A DNA stretch of 51,614 nt from Fredinandcohnia onubensis (GTDB lineage: Bacteria > Bacillota > Bacilli > Bacillales > Bacillaceae_L), in NCBI RefSeq assembly GCF_002734215.1, contig NZ_NSEB01000009.1, positions 1 to 51,614 on the forward strand, in the 5' to 3' direction. The position numbers and the translations under genes are program-made. Position 1 is the stretch's first letter. Each line of letters begins with the position of its first letter. The notes under the pieces are model-generated. The model saw only the letters and a list, made by a program, of their open reading frames with translations, did not search any database and was not told the origin of the DNA. Positions 36,303 to 45,272 of the stretch are shown in pieces.

Positions 36303-36946
36303 AGCATCCTGAAGGGGAAGAAAAGTCAGTTGATATAAAAAAACGCACTTCGACTTTACCATCTCGAAGTGAAATCCATAGACAAAAGAAAAAGAAAACA
36401 CGATTTAAGATAAAATACCCGATTATTCGTTTGTTGGCTCTTTTATTTATCTTACTTCCTGTTGCAATTCTTAGCTTTAAATTTAATACAAATCCTGAAA
36501 AACTGGAGGCAAGTCCGGTAAAAAAGAGTGCGAATTTTGAAAGCATAAGCTATGAAAATAAAGATGAGGCCGTTCGTTATCCTGAAACTGATGAGGAAGA
36601 AACACCAACTGAAGAAACAGAGACTGAACGAGTACCAGAAACAACTGAACAAGAAGAAACAAAACAGCCAGAAGTAAAAAAACAAGAGGAACCTAAAGAA
36701 GAAGCGGGTCAACAGGTTAATGAAAATACATCAAGTAATGAAGAGGCAAAGCAACCAGTTCAGGAACAGCCAAAGGACCGATATGATGTGAAATATCATA
36801 AGGTAAAAGCCGATGAAACATTATATCGGATATCTATGAAATATTATAAAAGTCGCTCTGGTGAAGAGTTAATCAAAAGAGAGAATAATCTAAATGGTGA
36901 TACTGTTATTGAAGGTCAAGTTTTAAAAATACCGATAAAAAATTAA
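36299..36946 (+). CDS. ypbE: LysM-domain membrane protein YpbE
   Basis: 215-residue single-pass protein: basic cytoplasmic start (about 1-41), membrane helix (about 42-60), a long Glu/Thr/Gln/Pro-rich spacer (about 80-155, e.g. ETDEEETPTEETETERVPET) and a C-terminal LysM repeat (about 162-213) that should bind peptidoglycan. UUG start overlapping the ypbD stop, with GAGGGGG upstream. Last gene of the ypbB-recS-ypbD-ypbE unit. Confidence 0.87.
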   Translation: MKHPEGEEKSVDIKKRTSTLPSRSEIHRQKKKKTRFKIKYPIIRLLALLFILLPVAILSFKFNTNPEKLEASPVKKSANFESISYENKDEAVRYPETDEEETPTEETETERVPETTEQEETKQPEVKKQEEPKEEAGQQVNENTSSNEEAKQPVQEQPKDRYDVKYHKVKADETLYRISMKYYKSRSGEELIKRENNLNGDTVIEGQVLKIPIKN

Positions 36947-36952
36947 CGAATG

Positions 36953-36983
36953 AATAACGCGAGGTTTTCGCGTTATTTTTTTT
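36953..36983 (+). terminator. Terminator of the ypbB-ypbE operon
   Basis: AATAACGCGA/TCGCGTTATT, 10 bp, 5-base loop, followed by a long T run. Confidence 0.88.
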
Positions 36984-37046
36984 GATTAGACATATACAGT
37001 TGTACAAGCACATATTTTATAATAGGTCATTCTAGGAGTATAAGGT

Positions 37047-37520
37047 TTGGGGGGATTAAAAATAGAAGAAAAAATTAGGGGTTTAAATGAATATACGGAT
37101 GATGTAACCAAGCAAATGCTTCAACATTCGGTAGATAAGAAGAGAAAATTTGAAAAGTTAAAGGCAAGAGCCTATTATATGAAGCTTTGTGCACTTTTTT
37201 TATTATCGGTTTTTTTAGTGTATGTGTATAAAACAATCGTCCTTCCATATAGCCACTCCACGGAATTAATGATTAGTATTTTCCTCGACGGATCCATTTA
37301 TTTTATGTTTGTATTTATAATCGGTGGACTCTATGGTGGAGTTCGCTATGTTGATAAAAAGAAAGACGAAGCTGAGGATAAATACCATGCGATCCGATGT
37401 GAAATTGTTGATAAGAGTAAGGATTTATGGAAGGAACCAGTGCAATGGCGTGAGCGCCAGCGGGTTTTTGAAATGATGAAAAAAGAGTTTGACGTGAACG
37501 TATATCATGAAAGTAAATAG
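37047..37520 (+). CDS. ypbF: DUF2663 membrane protein YpbF
   Basis: 157-residue protein with a charged helical start, two membrane helices (about 46-66 and 80-100) and a basic/acidic helical tail with WKEPVQWRERQRVFEMMKKEF. It belongs to the YpbF family; function unknown. UUG start at 37047 with AGGAG eight bases before it. Confidence 0.82.
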   Translation: MGGLKIEEKIRGLNEYTDDVTKQMLQHSVDKKRKFEKLKARAYYMKLCALFLLSVFLVYVYKTIVLPYSHSTELMISIFLDGSIYFMFVFIIGGLYGGVRYVDKKKDEAEDKYHAIRCEIVDKSKDLWKEPVQWRERQRVFEMMKKEFDVNVYHESK

Positions 37521-37545
37521 CTGAATATAGCATTCAGCTATTTAC
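37513..37545. terminator. Perfect 14-bp hairpin over the ypbF stop codon
   Basis: GTAAATAGCTGAAT (37513-37526) and ATTCAGCTATTTAC (37532-37545) flank a 5-base loop. The ypbF TAG is inside the 5' arm. It stands four bases from the stop of the convergent cotJC. Neither side has a good T run, so the terminator call is moderate. Confidence 0.6.
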
Positions 37546-37549
37546 TTAT

Positions 37550-38119
37550 TTAGAAAAATTTCTTTTTATCTCTTTCTTCCTTAAGAATTTCAACAGCTTC
37601 TCTAAATCGTTGAGCATGTATTATTTCCCTTTCACGAAGAAATCGAAGACTATCATTTAAATCTGGGTCGTCACTCATATTAATAATCCATTGATAGGTG
37701 GCTCTTGCTTTTTCTTCAGCTGCAATATCTTCATATAAATCAGCAATCGGGTCGCCTTTTGCCTGGATGTATGTCGCAGTAAATGGTACACCGCCAGCAT
37801 TTTCGTAAAATAATGCAGAATCATGGTTCACATAGTGTGCCGCTAGACCAGCAGCTTTTAATTGTTCTGGTGTTGCGTCTTTCGTTAGTTTATATACCAT
37901 TGTCGCAATCATTTCTAAATGAGCAAATTCTTCAGTTCCAATATCATTTAACAATCCAATTACTTTGCCAGGTATTGTGTAACGTTGATTTAAATAACGT
38001 AATGCAGCGGCAAGCTCACCGTCAGCACCACCATATTGTTCAATCAATAATTTAGCTAAAGCTGGATTACACGTACTTACTTTTACAGGATACTGTAGTT
38101 TTTTTTCATATATCCACAT
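37550..38119 (-). CDS. cotJC: Spore coat protein CotJC, manganese-catalase-like
   Basis: 189-residue coat protein with a ferritin-like di-manganese catalase fold: EEFAHLEMIATMVYKLT, DIAAEEKARATYQWI and REREIIHAQRFREA supply the Glu/His metal ligands. It may protect the spore from peroxide. Strong GGGGAGG ribosome site. Third gene of cotJABC, 43 bases after cotJB. Confidence 0.93.
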   Translation of the reverse strand: MWIYEKKLQYPVKVSTCNPALAKLLIEQYGGADGELAAALRYLNQRYTIPGKVIGLLNDIGTEEFAHLEMIATMVYKLTKDATPEQLKAAGLAAHYVNHDSALFYENAGGVPFTATYIQAKGDPIADLYEDIAAEEKARATYQWIINMSDDPDLNDSLRFLREREIIHAQRFREAVEILKEERDKKKFF

Positions 38120-38162
38120 TTATATTAATTCCTCCCCTTGATGAACAAAAATGATTATTTTG

Positions 38163-38432
38163 TTAAACCTGCCATGGCCAAGGTTCGTCATCCCAGTTCC
38201 AAGGATAAGCGGAATAGCTATAACGACCATATTGAGTTAATGGCCCAAACCTTTCCTCATATAGCTTTGCTACTTTTCTTCGTTGCTGTGAAACTGAGTT
38301 GAACTGTTGAATCGCCTCATAATCATTTGGATGGGTATCTAGATACAGGGTGAGATCTACTAAGACAAAATCCAAAGCCTGTAAATCTTCTAATAACGCA
38401 TAATACTCTGGGGGCATCTGTTTAGGATTCAT
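38163..38432 (-). CDS. cotJB: Spore coat protein CotJB
   Basis: 89-residue coat protein, rich in aromatic residues, ending with the tryptophan-rich WNWDDEPWPWQV. The helical core ALDFVLVDLTLYLDTHPND is typical. Partner of CotJA and CotJC in the inner coat. ATG overlaps the cotJA stop by four bases and GGGAGG lies upstream. Confidence 0.93.
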   Translation of the reverse strand: MNPKQMPPEYYALLEDLQALDFVLVDLTLYLDTHPNDYEAIQQFNSVSQQRRKVAKLYEERFGPLTQYGRYSYSAYPWNWDDEPWPWQV

Positions 38433-38659
38433 TCATTTTCAGCCTCCCTTTTAGGTTCATATGGACCGTAATACGGATCATAAAAGATTTTCCAAAGTGT
38501 ACCTGTGTATAATGCTTGCTTTGGTGTGAATTGGGGTAGGTTTGCTGGTTGAAATGTTATATAAAGATTTGGAGGAGTAACGTAGGTTTTACATGTGATT
38601 GGTTTGCAAGGGTCAAAAGGGCTTACATAGGGATAATAGGCCTTCCTAGTAGTAAACAT
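38429..38659 (-). CDS. cotJA: Spore coat protein CotJA
   Basis: 76-residue coat protein, rich in Pro, Tyr and Phe, needed in B. subtilis for CotJC assembly. Typical elements: YYPYVSPFDPC, ALYTGTLWKIFYDPYYGPYE. GAGGAGG precedes the ATG. First gene of the operon. Confidence 0.93.
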   Translation of the reverse strand: MFTTRKAYYPYVSPFDPCKPITCKTYVTPPNLYITFQPANLPQFTPKQALYTGTLWKIFYDPYYGPYEPKREAENE

Positions 38660-38702
38660 GAAGCAACCTCCTCGATGTCAAAATACAAAACGATGTCAGT
38701 TT

Positions 38703-38731
38703 ACTTTATGGCTTTAGAAATAAAAAAATGA
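38703..38731 (-). promoter_or_regulatory. Sigma-E-like promoter of cotJABC
   Basis: On the minus strand TCATTTT and CATAAAGT are 14 bases apart; each differs by one base from the sigma-E consensus (kmATATT; CATACAnT). The start would fall about 35 bases before cotJA. B. subtilis cotJ is sigma-E dependent. Confidence 0.45.
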
Positions 38732-38818
38732 CTAGGAAATTATTTTTAATACGTAATAGGAAAATTTGTATCTATTTTATCCTCTCTTCATAATCTGAAA
38801 TAAGAAGGAGATGGGGGT

Positions 38819-39211
38819 ATGGATAAATTTATATATGAAGTGATTGGATTTTTTTGCGGGTTCATGCTCATTTTTTTAACATCAGGAACTTCCATTATTG
38901 AAATACCACAATTGTTGACGAGTTTTATCATAAATCCGTTCCTGTTTTTCATCTTAATGATTTGTTTTTTTATCGGGTTTTTAGCCCATTCTGTACTATT
39001 TAAGAATGCCATTGAAAACTTTTACCACATGGCTAAAGGTAACCGTTTTTCATTTTTGCAATTAATCTTCCCTCTAAGTTTAGTAGGAGGCTATTTTATA
39101 TTATTTATTTATGGTCCTTGGCAAACCTTTTTATTGATAGCCTTTTCCATTATTTATGGTATCATTACTGTAGATTTACCTTCATACAGTCAAAGTTCAA
39201 ACTCCGAATGA
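38819..39211 (+). CDS. Hypothetical membrane protein
   Basis: 130-residue protein, hydrophobic, with about four membrane helices (5-25, 33-55, 82-103, 105-122) and a short hydrophilic loop around AIENFYHMAKGNRFSF. No family recognised. GGAGATGGGGG stands directly before the ATG. It diverges from cotJABC and is 39 bases ahead of ypbG on the same strand; co-transcription is likely, function unknown. Confidence 0.72.
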   Translation: MDKFIYEVIGFFCGFMLIFLTSGTSIIEIPQLLTSFIINPFLFFILMICFFIGFLAHSVLFKNAIENFYHMAKGNRFSFLQLIFPLSLVGGYFILFIYGPWQTFLLIAFSIIYGIITVDLPSYSQSSNSE

Positions 39212-39250
39212 TTTAAAGTAAAAAGCTGATTAGATAGGTAGGATAATACC

Positions 39251-40054
39251 ATGACCATGCTCATTTTTTACGGTATACTTTTAATTGGAATAATACTCCT
39301 TCTCTATATGTGGCGTGAAGCAAGAATGGATCGTGTTATAACGAATACACTTTCGTTTTCAAACTTTCCAAAAAGCTTTGGAAAGATTACCATTTTCTTC
39401 ATTTCAGATATTCACAGAAGAGAGGTTTCAGAAAATATAATAAATGAGGTAAAAGGGAAAGCAGACATTGTTATAATTGGAGGGGATTTAACCGAAAAGG
39501 GAGTACCGTTTGAAAGAGTGGAGAAAAACCTTCAATTAATAAAAATGGTTGGGCCTACTTACTTTGTATGGGGAAATAATGACTATGAAGTTGATTACCA
39601 TGAACTCGATTCTCTTCTTTTAAGTATGGGAATTAAAATTCTTGATAACACAGCTATGTTTTTTGAAACTGGTGAGGGAGAAAAGCTCGCTCTTTTAGGA
39701 ATAGATGATTTGAGGGAAGGCAGAAGTCGTTTGGACCTTGCTCTTCTAGACGCAGGGGATGAGGTGGATTTTAAAATTTTGGTTAGCCATAATCCGGAAA
39801 TTAAAAGTGAACTTCAACCAGAACAAGGGATAAGTCTTCTATTATCAGGACATACCCATGGTGGACAAATCCGGCTTTGGCAATTTGGGCTTTATCCTAA
39901 AGGCGGGGTAGAGCATAATAACGGAACGACCATTTTCGTAAGTAATGGATATGGAACATCCGGTGTTCCACTCAGGCTCGGCGCACCACCTGAAACACAT
40001 TTACTTATCCTACAATCATCACAAAGTGAAAAGACGTCGCAAAAAAAGTCCTAA
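39251..40054 (+). CDS. ypbG: Metallophosphoesterase YpbG
   Basis: Calcineurin-like phosphoesterase of 267 residues anchored by an N-terminal helix (about 3-21). The metal and active-site motifs are intact: SDIHRRE, GGDLTEKG, GNNDYE, SHNPE and SGHTHGGQ. Substrate unknown. ATG 39251 follows TAGGATAATACC; a second ATG two codons on is possible. Confidence 0.88.
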   Translation: MTMLIFYGILLIGIILLLYMWREARMDRVITNTLSFSNFPKSFGKITIFFISDIHRREVSENIINEVKGKADIVIIGGDLTEKGVPFERVEKNLQLIKMVGPTYFVWGNNDYEVDYHELDSLLLSMGIKILDNTAMFFETGEGEKLALLGIDDLREGRSRLDLALLDAGDEVDFKILVSHNPEIKSELQPEQGISLLLSGHTHGGQIRLWQFGLYPKGGVEHNNGTTIFVSNGYGTSGVPLRLGAPPETHLLILQSSQSEKTSQKKS

Positions 40055-40141
40055 CAACGCTAATTCCAAGAACATAATTTATATTCCTTCATAAAATAAA
40101 GAAACGGTTGCTGTAGGTGTGATGGTGAGGGAGGGTTTTTA

Positions 40142-40732
40142 ATGCGTCTCGAACGCTTAACTTATAATAAAATCAAGATTTTTCTAACATTCGATGATCT
40201 GGTTGATCGTGGCCTCACTAAAGATGATCTTTTGTCGGATTCGCTTAAGGTCCACCAATTATTTCGAGATATGATCGAAGAAGCAAGTATCGAATTAGGC
40301 TTCGAAGCCGATGGTCCTATTGCTGTTGAAGTGTATTCCTTACAGGCTCAAGGTATGGTGATCATCGTAACTAATTCAGTAGGTGACCTTGAAGACGAAG
40401 AATTTATGGATGAAGATTACATTGAAATGCAGGTTACACTTGATGAAAGTAAAGATATCTTTTATGAGTTTCGCTCATTCGAAGATGTGATCCAACTTTC
40501 AACCAGATTAATAAGTTTATCAATAGATGGTGGAAGATTATATTCATTTAAAGATTATTTTTATTTACTACTTGAAGATAATTTGACACTCCAAACTGAA
40601 AACGTCATTGCCATTTTAGCGGAATTTGGCAATCCTGCAACCATTACAAAATATAGGGTCCATGAATATGGGAAAATACTTTTTAAAGAAAATGCAATGA
40701 AAGATATTTACAAGTATTTTATTAAAAAATAG
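40142..40732 (+). CDS. mecB: Adaptor protein MecB (YpbH)
   Basis: MecA-type adaptor of 196 residues that links substrates to the ClpC protease; in B. subtilis it is a paralogue of the competence regulator MecA. N-terminal recognition domain: MRLERLTYNKIKIFLTFDDL; C-terminal ClpC-binding half: FRSFEDVIQLSTRL, GGRLYSFKDYFYLLLE and AILAEFGNPATIT. GGGAGGG lies before the ATG. Confidence 0.9.
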   Translation: MRLERLTYNKIKIFLTFDDLVDRGLTKDDLLSDSLKVHQLFRDMIEEASIELGFEADGPIAVEVYSLQAQGMVIIVTNSVGDLEDEEFMDEDYIEMQVTLDESKDIFYEFRSFEDVIQLSTRLISLSIDGGRLYSFKDYFYLLLEDNLTLQTENVIAILAEFGNPATITKYRVHEYGKILFKENAMKDIYKYFIKK

Positions 40733-40737
40733 GAAAG

Positions 40738-40766
40738 ACCTCTAACCTAGATTAGGGGTTTTTCTT
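40738..40766 (+). terminator. Terminator of mecB
   Basis: ACCTCTAA/TTAGGGGT (8 bp with one G-T pair), 6-base loop, then TTTTTCTTTT. Confidence 0.72.
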
Positions 40767-40820
40767 TTATGTTGTTAGCTATAAATCTTATATTGGAAAC
40801 TGGTTTACAAATTAGAAAGA

Positions 40821-40841
40821 AAAATGAAGATTCTTCATTTT
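40821..40841. other. Near-perfect palindrome upstream of gudB
   Basis: AAAATGAAGA and TCTTCATTTT flank a central T. It ends six bases before the -35 box of the predicted gudB promoter. It has almost no loop, which speaks for a protein-binding site rather than a terminator. Confidence 0.4.
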
Positions 40842-40846
40842 TCATC

Positions 40847-40874
40847 TTGCATAAACATATGGAAGGTGTATACT
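40847..40874 (+). promoter_or_regulatory. Predicted sigma-A promoter of gudB
   Basis: TTGCAT and TATACT are 16 bases apart; the gudB ATG lies about 100 bases downstream. The leader contains ATGTTC/GAACAT (40916-40921 and 40934-40939). Confidence 0.55.
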
Positions 40875-40978
40875 AGTGACTGGAAAGGTGGACAATAAGA
40901 GAAATTCGATTCGCCATGTTCACCGCACTTTTTGAACATCCTCTAATGGAATTGTGAAAAATCTTGGGAGGTTTACAA

Positions 40979-42262
40979 ATGGTAGCCGAAAACAAAAAGG
41001 ACATTTCAGGGCAGAATAAGGAAGAAAAGATGGATGTCCTCAAATCTACACAAACAGTTATACATAAAGCATTAGAAAAACTAGGGTACCCTGAGGAAGT
41101 TTATGAACTATTAAAAGAACCGATTCGAATGATGACCGTAAAAATTCCTGTAAGAATGGATGATGGATCTGTTAAAATCTTTACAGGCTATCGCGCACAG
41201 CATAACGATGCGGTAGGTCCTACAAAAGGTGGAATTCGATTTCATCCTAATGTGACCGAAAAGGAAGTTAAAGCGCTTTCGATTTGGATGAGTTTAAAAT
41301 GTGGTATCGTTGATTTACCATATGGTGGAGGAAAAGGTGGAATCATTTGTGATCCTAGAGATATGTCATTCCGCGAGCTTGAACGATTAAGTCGTGGATA
41401 TGTTCGTGCAATCAGTCAAATCGTAGGTCCTACAAAGGATATCCCGGCTCCAGATGTATTTACCAATTCACAAATCATGGCCTGGATGATGGACGAGTAT
41501 AGTCGCATAGACGAATTTAACTCACCAGGATTTATTACGGGTAAACCGCTTGTGCTAGGTGGGTCACATGGTCGTGAGTCTGCAACTGCAAAGGGAGTTA
41601 CAATTTGTATTCGTGAAGCGGCGAAAAAACGTGGCATTGATTTGGTAGGTGCCCGTGTTGTTGTACAAGGCTTTGGAAATGCAGGAAGCTTTTTATCTAA
41701 ATTTATGCATGATGCCGGTGCCAAAGTAATTGGTATTTCAGATGCATATGGTGGTTTATATGATCCGAATGGTTTAGATATTGATTATCTATTAGATCGT
41801 CGAGACAGTTTCGGAACAGTTACGAAGTTATTTAATGATACAATCAGTAACAAGGAATTATTGGAGCTTGATTGTGATATTCTTGTTCCTGCTGCGATTG
41901 AAAACCAGATTACTGAAGAGAATGCCCATAACATAAAAGCAAGCATAGTAGTGGAGGCTGCAAACGGACCTACTACACTTGAAGCAACACAAATCTTAAC
42001 TGAAAGAGGAATTCTGCTAGTACCGGACGTTTTAGCAAGTGCTGGTGGTGTTACCGTTTCTTATTTCGAATGGGTTCAAAATAACCAAGGCTATTACTGG
42101 TCAGAAGAAGAAGTGGAAGAAAAACTTGAAAAAGTAATGGTCAAATCCTTTGAAAATATTTATACAACTGCGCAAAATAGACGTGTTGACATGAGACTTG
42201 CAGCCTACATGGTAGGAGTAAGAAAAATGGCAGAAGCTTCACGCTTCAGAGGTTGGATTTAA
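40979..42262 (+). CDS. gudB: Glutamate dehydrogenase (NAD-type)
   Basis: Catabolic glutamate dehydrogenase that turns glutamate into 2-oxoglutarate and ammonium. 427 residues, nearly identical in layout to Bacillus Gud[14 protein letters not shown] with the catalytic lysine, [13 protein letters not shown], and the NAD-binding [12 protein letters not shown]. At the site where strain 168 carries an inactivating 9-base duplication, this gene reads [13 protein letters not shown] without the duplication, so it encodes an active form. ATG 40979 follows TTGGGAGG. In B. subtilis GudB/RocG also regulate the glutamate synthase activator GltC. Confidence 0.95.
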   Translation: MVAENKKDISGQNKEEKMDVLKSTQTVIHKALEKLGYPEEVYELLKEPIRMMTVKIPVRMDDGSVKIFTGYRAQHNDAVGPTKGGIRFHPNVTEKEVKALSIWMSLKCGIVDLPYGGGKGGIICDPRDMSFRELERLSRGYVRAISQIVGPTKDIPAPDVFTNSQIMAWMMDEYSRIDEFNSPGFITGKPLVLGGSHGRESATAKGVTICIREAAKKRGIDLVGARVVVQGFGNAGSFLSKFMHDAGAKVIGISDAYGGLYDPNGLDIDYLLDRRDSFGTVTKLFNDTISNKELLELDCDILVPAAIENQITEENAHNIKASIVVEAANGPTTLEATQILTERGILLVPDVLASAGGVTVSYFEWVQNNQGYYWSEEEVEEKLEKVMVKSFENIYTTAQNRRVDMRLAAYMVGVRKMAEASRFRGWI

Positions 42263-42351
42263 CATTATTTTCATGTGAGTTTAACGAGTCTGGGCAGGAA
42301 ATGTGTATACTGTATTTGATTTATCATTTTATTTGCAAAGACAAGAAAAAA

Positions 42352-42381
42352 CTCCTATCATTTTGGTAGGAGATTTTTTTT
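42352..42381 (+). terminator. Terminator of gudB
   Basis: CTCCTATC/GGTAGGAG (8 bp), loop of five, followed by nine T residues, ending 21 bases before ypdA. Confidence 0.86.
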
Positions 42382-42402
42382 TGACTAATAGGAGTGACAA
42401 AT

Positions 42403-43368
42403 ATGCAATTCGAAGAAGTCGTCATTGTTGGTGGGGGTCCCTGTGGACTGGCAGCAGCAATCGCACTGCAAAATATTGGAATCGATCCATTAGTGATTGA
42501 AAAGGGGAATATTGTGAATGCAATATACCATTATCCAACACATCAAACATTTTTTAGTTCAAGTGAAAAATTAGAAATAGGGGATGTACCATTTATTATT
42601 GAGGGTCGAAAGCCAAAAAGAAACCAGGCCTTGGCTTATTATCGTGAAGTGACAAAACGAAAGAAAATTAGAGTAAATGCGTTTGAAAAAGTGGCAGAAG
42701 TCCTAAAGCAAGAAAATGGAGAGTTCCTGATCACTACTTCAAAGGGTAAATATCAATCAAAATACGTTATTATTGCGACTGGATATTATGACAATCCAAA
42801 CTATATGAATGTTCCTGGTGAGGATCTACCTAAAGTGTTTCATTATTTTAAAGAGCCACACCCATATTTTGATAAGGATGTCGTTGTTATCGGAGGAAAG
42901 AACTCGAGCGTGGACGCAGCATTAGAACTTGCAAATGCAGATGCAAGAGTAACAGTCTTATATCGTGGTTCCGAATATTCGCCTAGCATTAAACCCTGGA
43001 TTTTACCTGAATTTGAAGCATTAGTACGAAATGGGATTATTACCATGGAGTTTAATGCAAATGTCCTGGAAATCACACCAGATGCTGTTAGTTATCAGGT
43101 TGGGAATGAGAAGAAACAAGTGAAGAATGATTATGTCTTTGCAATGACGGGTTACCATCCGGATCACAGTTTTTTACAAAAAATGAATGTTGAAATCGAT
43201 AAAGAAACAGGCAGACCTCTATTTAACCCTGATTCAATGGAAACGAACGTAGAGGGTATTTTTATTTCCGGTGTTATTGCCGCAGGAAATAATGCCAATG
43301 AAATATTCATCGAAAATGGACGTTTCCATGGTGACTTAATTGCAAAAACTATAATGGAAAGAAAATAG
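42403..43368 (+). CDS. ypdA: Bacillithiol disulfide reductase YpdA
   Basis: FAD/NADPH flavoenzyme that reduces oxidised bacillithiol and so maintains the low-molecular-weight thiol pool. FAD motif VVIVGGGPCGLAAA with the conserved active-site C14, NADPH motif VVVIGGKNSSVDAALELA, and a C-terminal FISGVIAAGNNANEIFIENG. 321 residues. AGGAG lies eight bases before ATG 42403; an in-frame GTG at 42394 is part of that ribosome site. Confidence 0.93.
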   Translation: MQFEEVVIVGGGPCGLAAAIALQNIGIDPLVIEKGNIVNAIYHYPTHQTFFSSSEKLEIGDVPFIIEGRKPKRNQALAYYREVTKRKKIRVNAFEKVAEVLKQENGEFLITTSKGKYQSKYVIIATGYYDNPNYMNVPGEDLPKVFHYFKEPHPYFDKDVVVIGGKNSSVDAALELANADARVTVLYRGSEYSPSIKPWILPEFEALVRNGIITMEFNANVLEITPDAVSYQVGNEKKQVKNDYVFAMTGYHPDHSFLQKMNVEIDKETGRPLFNPDSMETNVEGIFISGVIAAGNNANEIFIENGRFHGDLIAKTIMERK

Positions 43369-43392
43369 GGCGACCATACTGGCGCCCTTTTC
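43367..43392. terminator. Terminator between ypdA and ansA
   Basis: AGGGCG/CGCCCT with an inner CCA/TGG pair set and a TTTTC tail; the first two stem bases belong to the ypdA TAG. It probably also ends the convergent ansA. Confidence 0.74.
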
Positions 43393-44364
43393 TTATTTGT
43401 AAAACATTTCTTGGAGTTCGTCATGGTCATTTGTGATTTCTAAAGTGACTAGTAGTTTGAGTCTTGCCTTTTGACCATTTAAACCATTTGAAAAAATCAT
43501 ACCAAAATCTTTTAATTGGCGTCCGCCGCCTTCATAATTGTAAACTTCCTGTACATATCCATTGAAACAGCGGGAAACTAAGACAACCGGTATTCCACTA
43601 TCTATAAGCTTCTTTAACTCTGGTACCATTGTTGGGGGGAGATTACCTTGTCCAAGGGCTTCGATAACTAAGCCATCAGGATGTAATGAGCGAATCGCTT
43701 GAATGATGGACCCATCCATACCCGCGTATGCTTTTAGTAGGACAACATTTTTTGTGATCTTTTCTATTTCATATGTTTCTCGAACATTTGGTACATGGTG
43801 AAAGGTAATCTCTCGTTTACTCACAATCCCTAATGGACCATACTGTGGGCTTTGGAATGTAGCAATATTACTTGTGTGAGTCTTTGTTACGTTCTTTGCT
43901 GAATGTATTTCATCGTTTAGGACAACTAAAACCCCTTTCCCAACTGCACTATCGGAAGCCGCTACCCGTACAGCTGAGATCAAATTATACGGACCATCTG
44001 CCCCAATCTCATTGCTTGACCTCATCGCTCCAGTTACAACAATTGGTATATCAGATTGAACGGTTAAATCTAGGAAATAAGCCGTTTCCTCAAGTGTGTC
44101 AGTCCCATGAGTAATAACTACACCCTCGATCCTATCTTCCTTGATACTTGTTTCTATTTTTTCCTTTAGTATCAACATGATCTTTTCAGTAATATGTGGA
44201 GATGGCAACTGGAATAAATCCTCTACCTTAACATCAGCAATGGATGATAAAGCATCAGTGTGAAGAAGCAATGGATTTTGTTGGTTTTGCTGTACCGCAC
44301 CGGTGTCTTTATCCTCCATCATTGCGATTGTTCCGCCTGTGTGTATAATAAGTATTTTTTTCAA
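43393..44364 (-). CDS. ansA: L-asparaginase
   Basis: Cytoplasmic type I asparaginase, 323 residues, hydrolysing asparagine to aspartate and ammonia. Both threonine motifs of the active site are present: HTGGTIAM (T12) and THGTDTLEET (T88-D89-T90), plus GADGPYN. There is no signal peptide. UUG start with GAGGGAG seven bases upstream. The ansB and ansR partners of B. subtilis are absent here. Confidence 0.94.
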   Translation of the reverse strand: MKKILIIHTGGTIAMMEDKDTGAVQQNQQNPLLLHTDALSSIADVKVEDLFQLPSPHITEKIMLILKEKIETSIKEDRIEGVVITHGTDTLEETAYFLDLTVQSDIPIVVTGAMRSSNEIGADGPYNLISAVRVAASDSAVGKGVLVVLNDEIHSAKNVTKTHTSNIATFQSPQYGPLGIVSKREITFHHVPNVRETYEIEKITKNVVLLKAYAGMDGSIIQAIRSLHPDGLVIEALGQGNLPPTMVPELKKLIDSGIPVVLVSRCFNGYVQEVYNYEGGGRQLKDFGMIFSNGLNGQKARLKLLVTLEITNDHDELQEMFYK

Positions 44365-44500
44365 TGTTACTCCCTCAATTCTATATAGGAAAATTATCCA
44401 TAAACAGGATAGTTCATATTTTCTTTTACCAATTTACATGTTACGATAAAAGTATCTGTTACTCAAACATTAATTGATTATTAGGGAGAAGAGGAATTAT

Positions 44501-45142
44501 ATGGTGGCGGTCATAACCGCAGGACTTGCACCTGGACTTGCGTTATTAAGTTATTTTTATTTAAAAGATAAATATGAAGCAGAACCCATTTTCATGGTTT
44601 TTCGAATCTTCATTTTTGGTGCTTTATTGGTATTTCCAATCATGTTTATCCAATATGTCTTAGGGGTTGAAGAGGTATTTAAGCACAGCTTTTCACAGGC
44701 GTTCTTAAAGGTAGCTCTATTAGAAGAGTTTTTTAAATGGTTTATCCTTTTTTATACCGTTTATCAGCATATTGAATTTGATGAACAATATGACGGAATA
44801 GTCTATGGTGCAGCGCTGTCGTTAGGATTTGCAACTTTAGAAAATATTCTTTATCTATTGGCGAACGGGGTTCATTTAGCTGTAGGTCGTGCCCTATTGC
44901 CAGTATCAAGTCACGCTCTGTTCGGTGTGATTATGGGGTTTTATCTTGGAAAAGCTAAATTTTCTCCGAATGAAAAGCGAAAATGGATTTTGATATCCTT
45001 CTTATTTCCATTCCTCTTACATGGGATGTACGATTACATACTTTTATCTTTAAAAAAATGGATTTATATGATGATCCCATTTATGTTGTTTTTATGGTGG
45101 TTTGGATTACGAAAAGTAAAAATAGCAAAACCAAATGTTTAG
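44501..45142 (+). CDS. prsW: Intramembrane protease PrsW
   Basis: Membrane protease that in B. subtilis makes the first cut in the anti-sigma factor RsiW and thus turns on sigma-W. 213 residues, about eight helices; the catalytic EEFFKW glutamates E75-E76 and the later [10 protein letters not shown] and HALFGVIMG motifs are intact. ATG 44501 has AAGAGGA upstream; the frame opens nine codons earlier without a ribosome site. sigW/rsiW are not in this window. Confidence 0.92.
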   Translation: MVAVITAGLAPGLALLSYFYLKDKYEAEPIFMVFRIFIFGALLVFPIMFIQYVLGVEEVFKHSFSQAFLKVALLEEFFKWFILFYTVYQHIEFDEQYDGIVYGAALSLGFATLENILYLLANGVHLAVGRALLPVSSHALFGVIMGFYLGKAKFSPNEKRKWILISFLFPFLLHGMYDYILLSLKKWIYMMIPFMLFLWWFGLRKVKIAKPNV

Positions 45143-45172
45143 ATAACCTGTCGCTTAGGCAGGTTATTTTTT
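45143..45172 (+). terminator. Terminator of prsW
   Basis: ATAACCTG/CAGGTTAT, 8 bp, 9-base loop, TTTTTTA tail. Confidence 0.82.
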
Positions 45173-45272
45173 ATGTTCATTTTTAATCAAATATAAAATC
45201 TGAATAAAATACCAATCTCTACAGAAAATACTTGTAAGTATATATAGAAAATGGTTAGGGAGGTAATTGATC

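Noticed and set aside
42303-42500. 65-codon frame between gudB and ypdA
   Set aside because: Spans the gudB terminator and is a frame-shifted reading of ypdA.
45202-45233. Sigma-G promoter for sleB (GAATA ... AATACTT)
   Set aside because: Spacing of 20 and poor -10 match, although sleB is expected to be sigma-G dependent.
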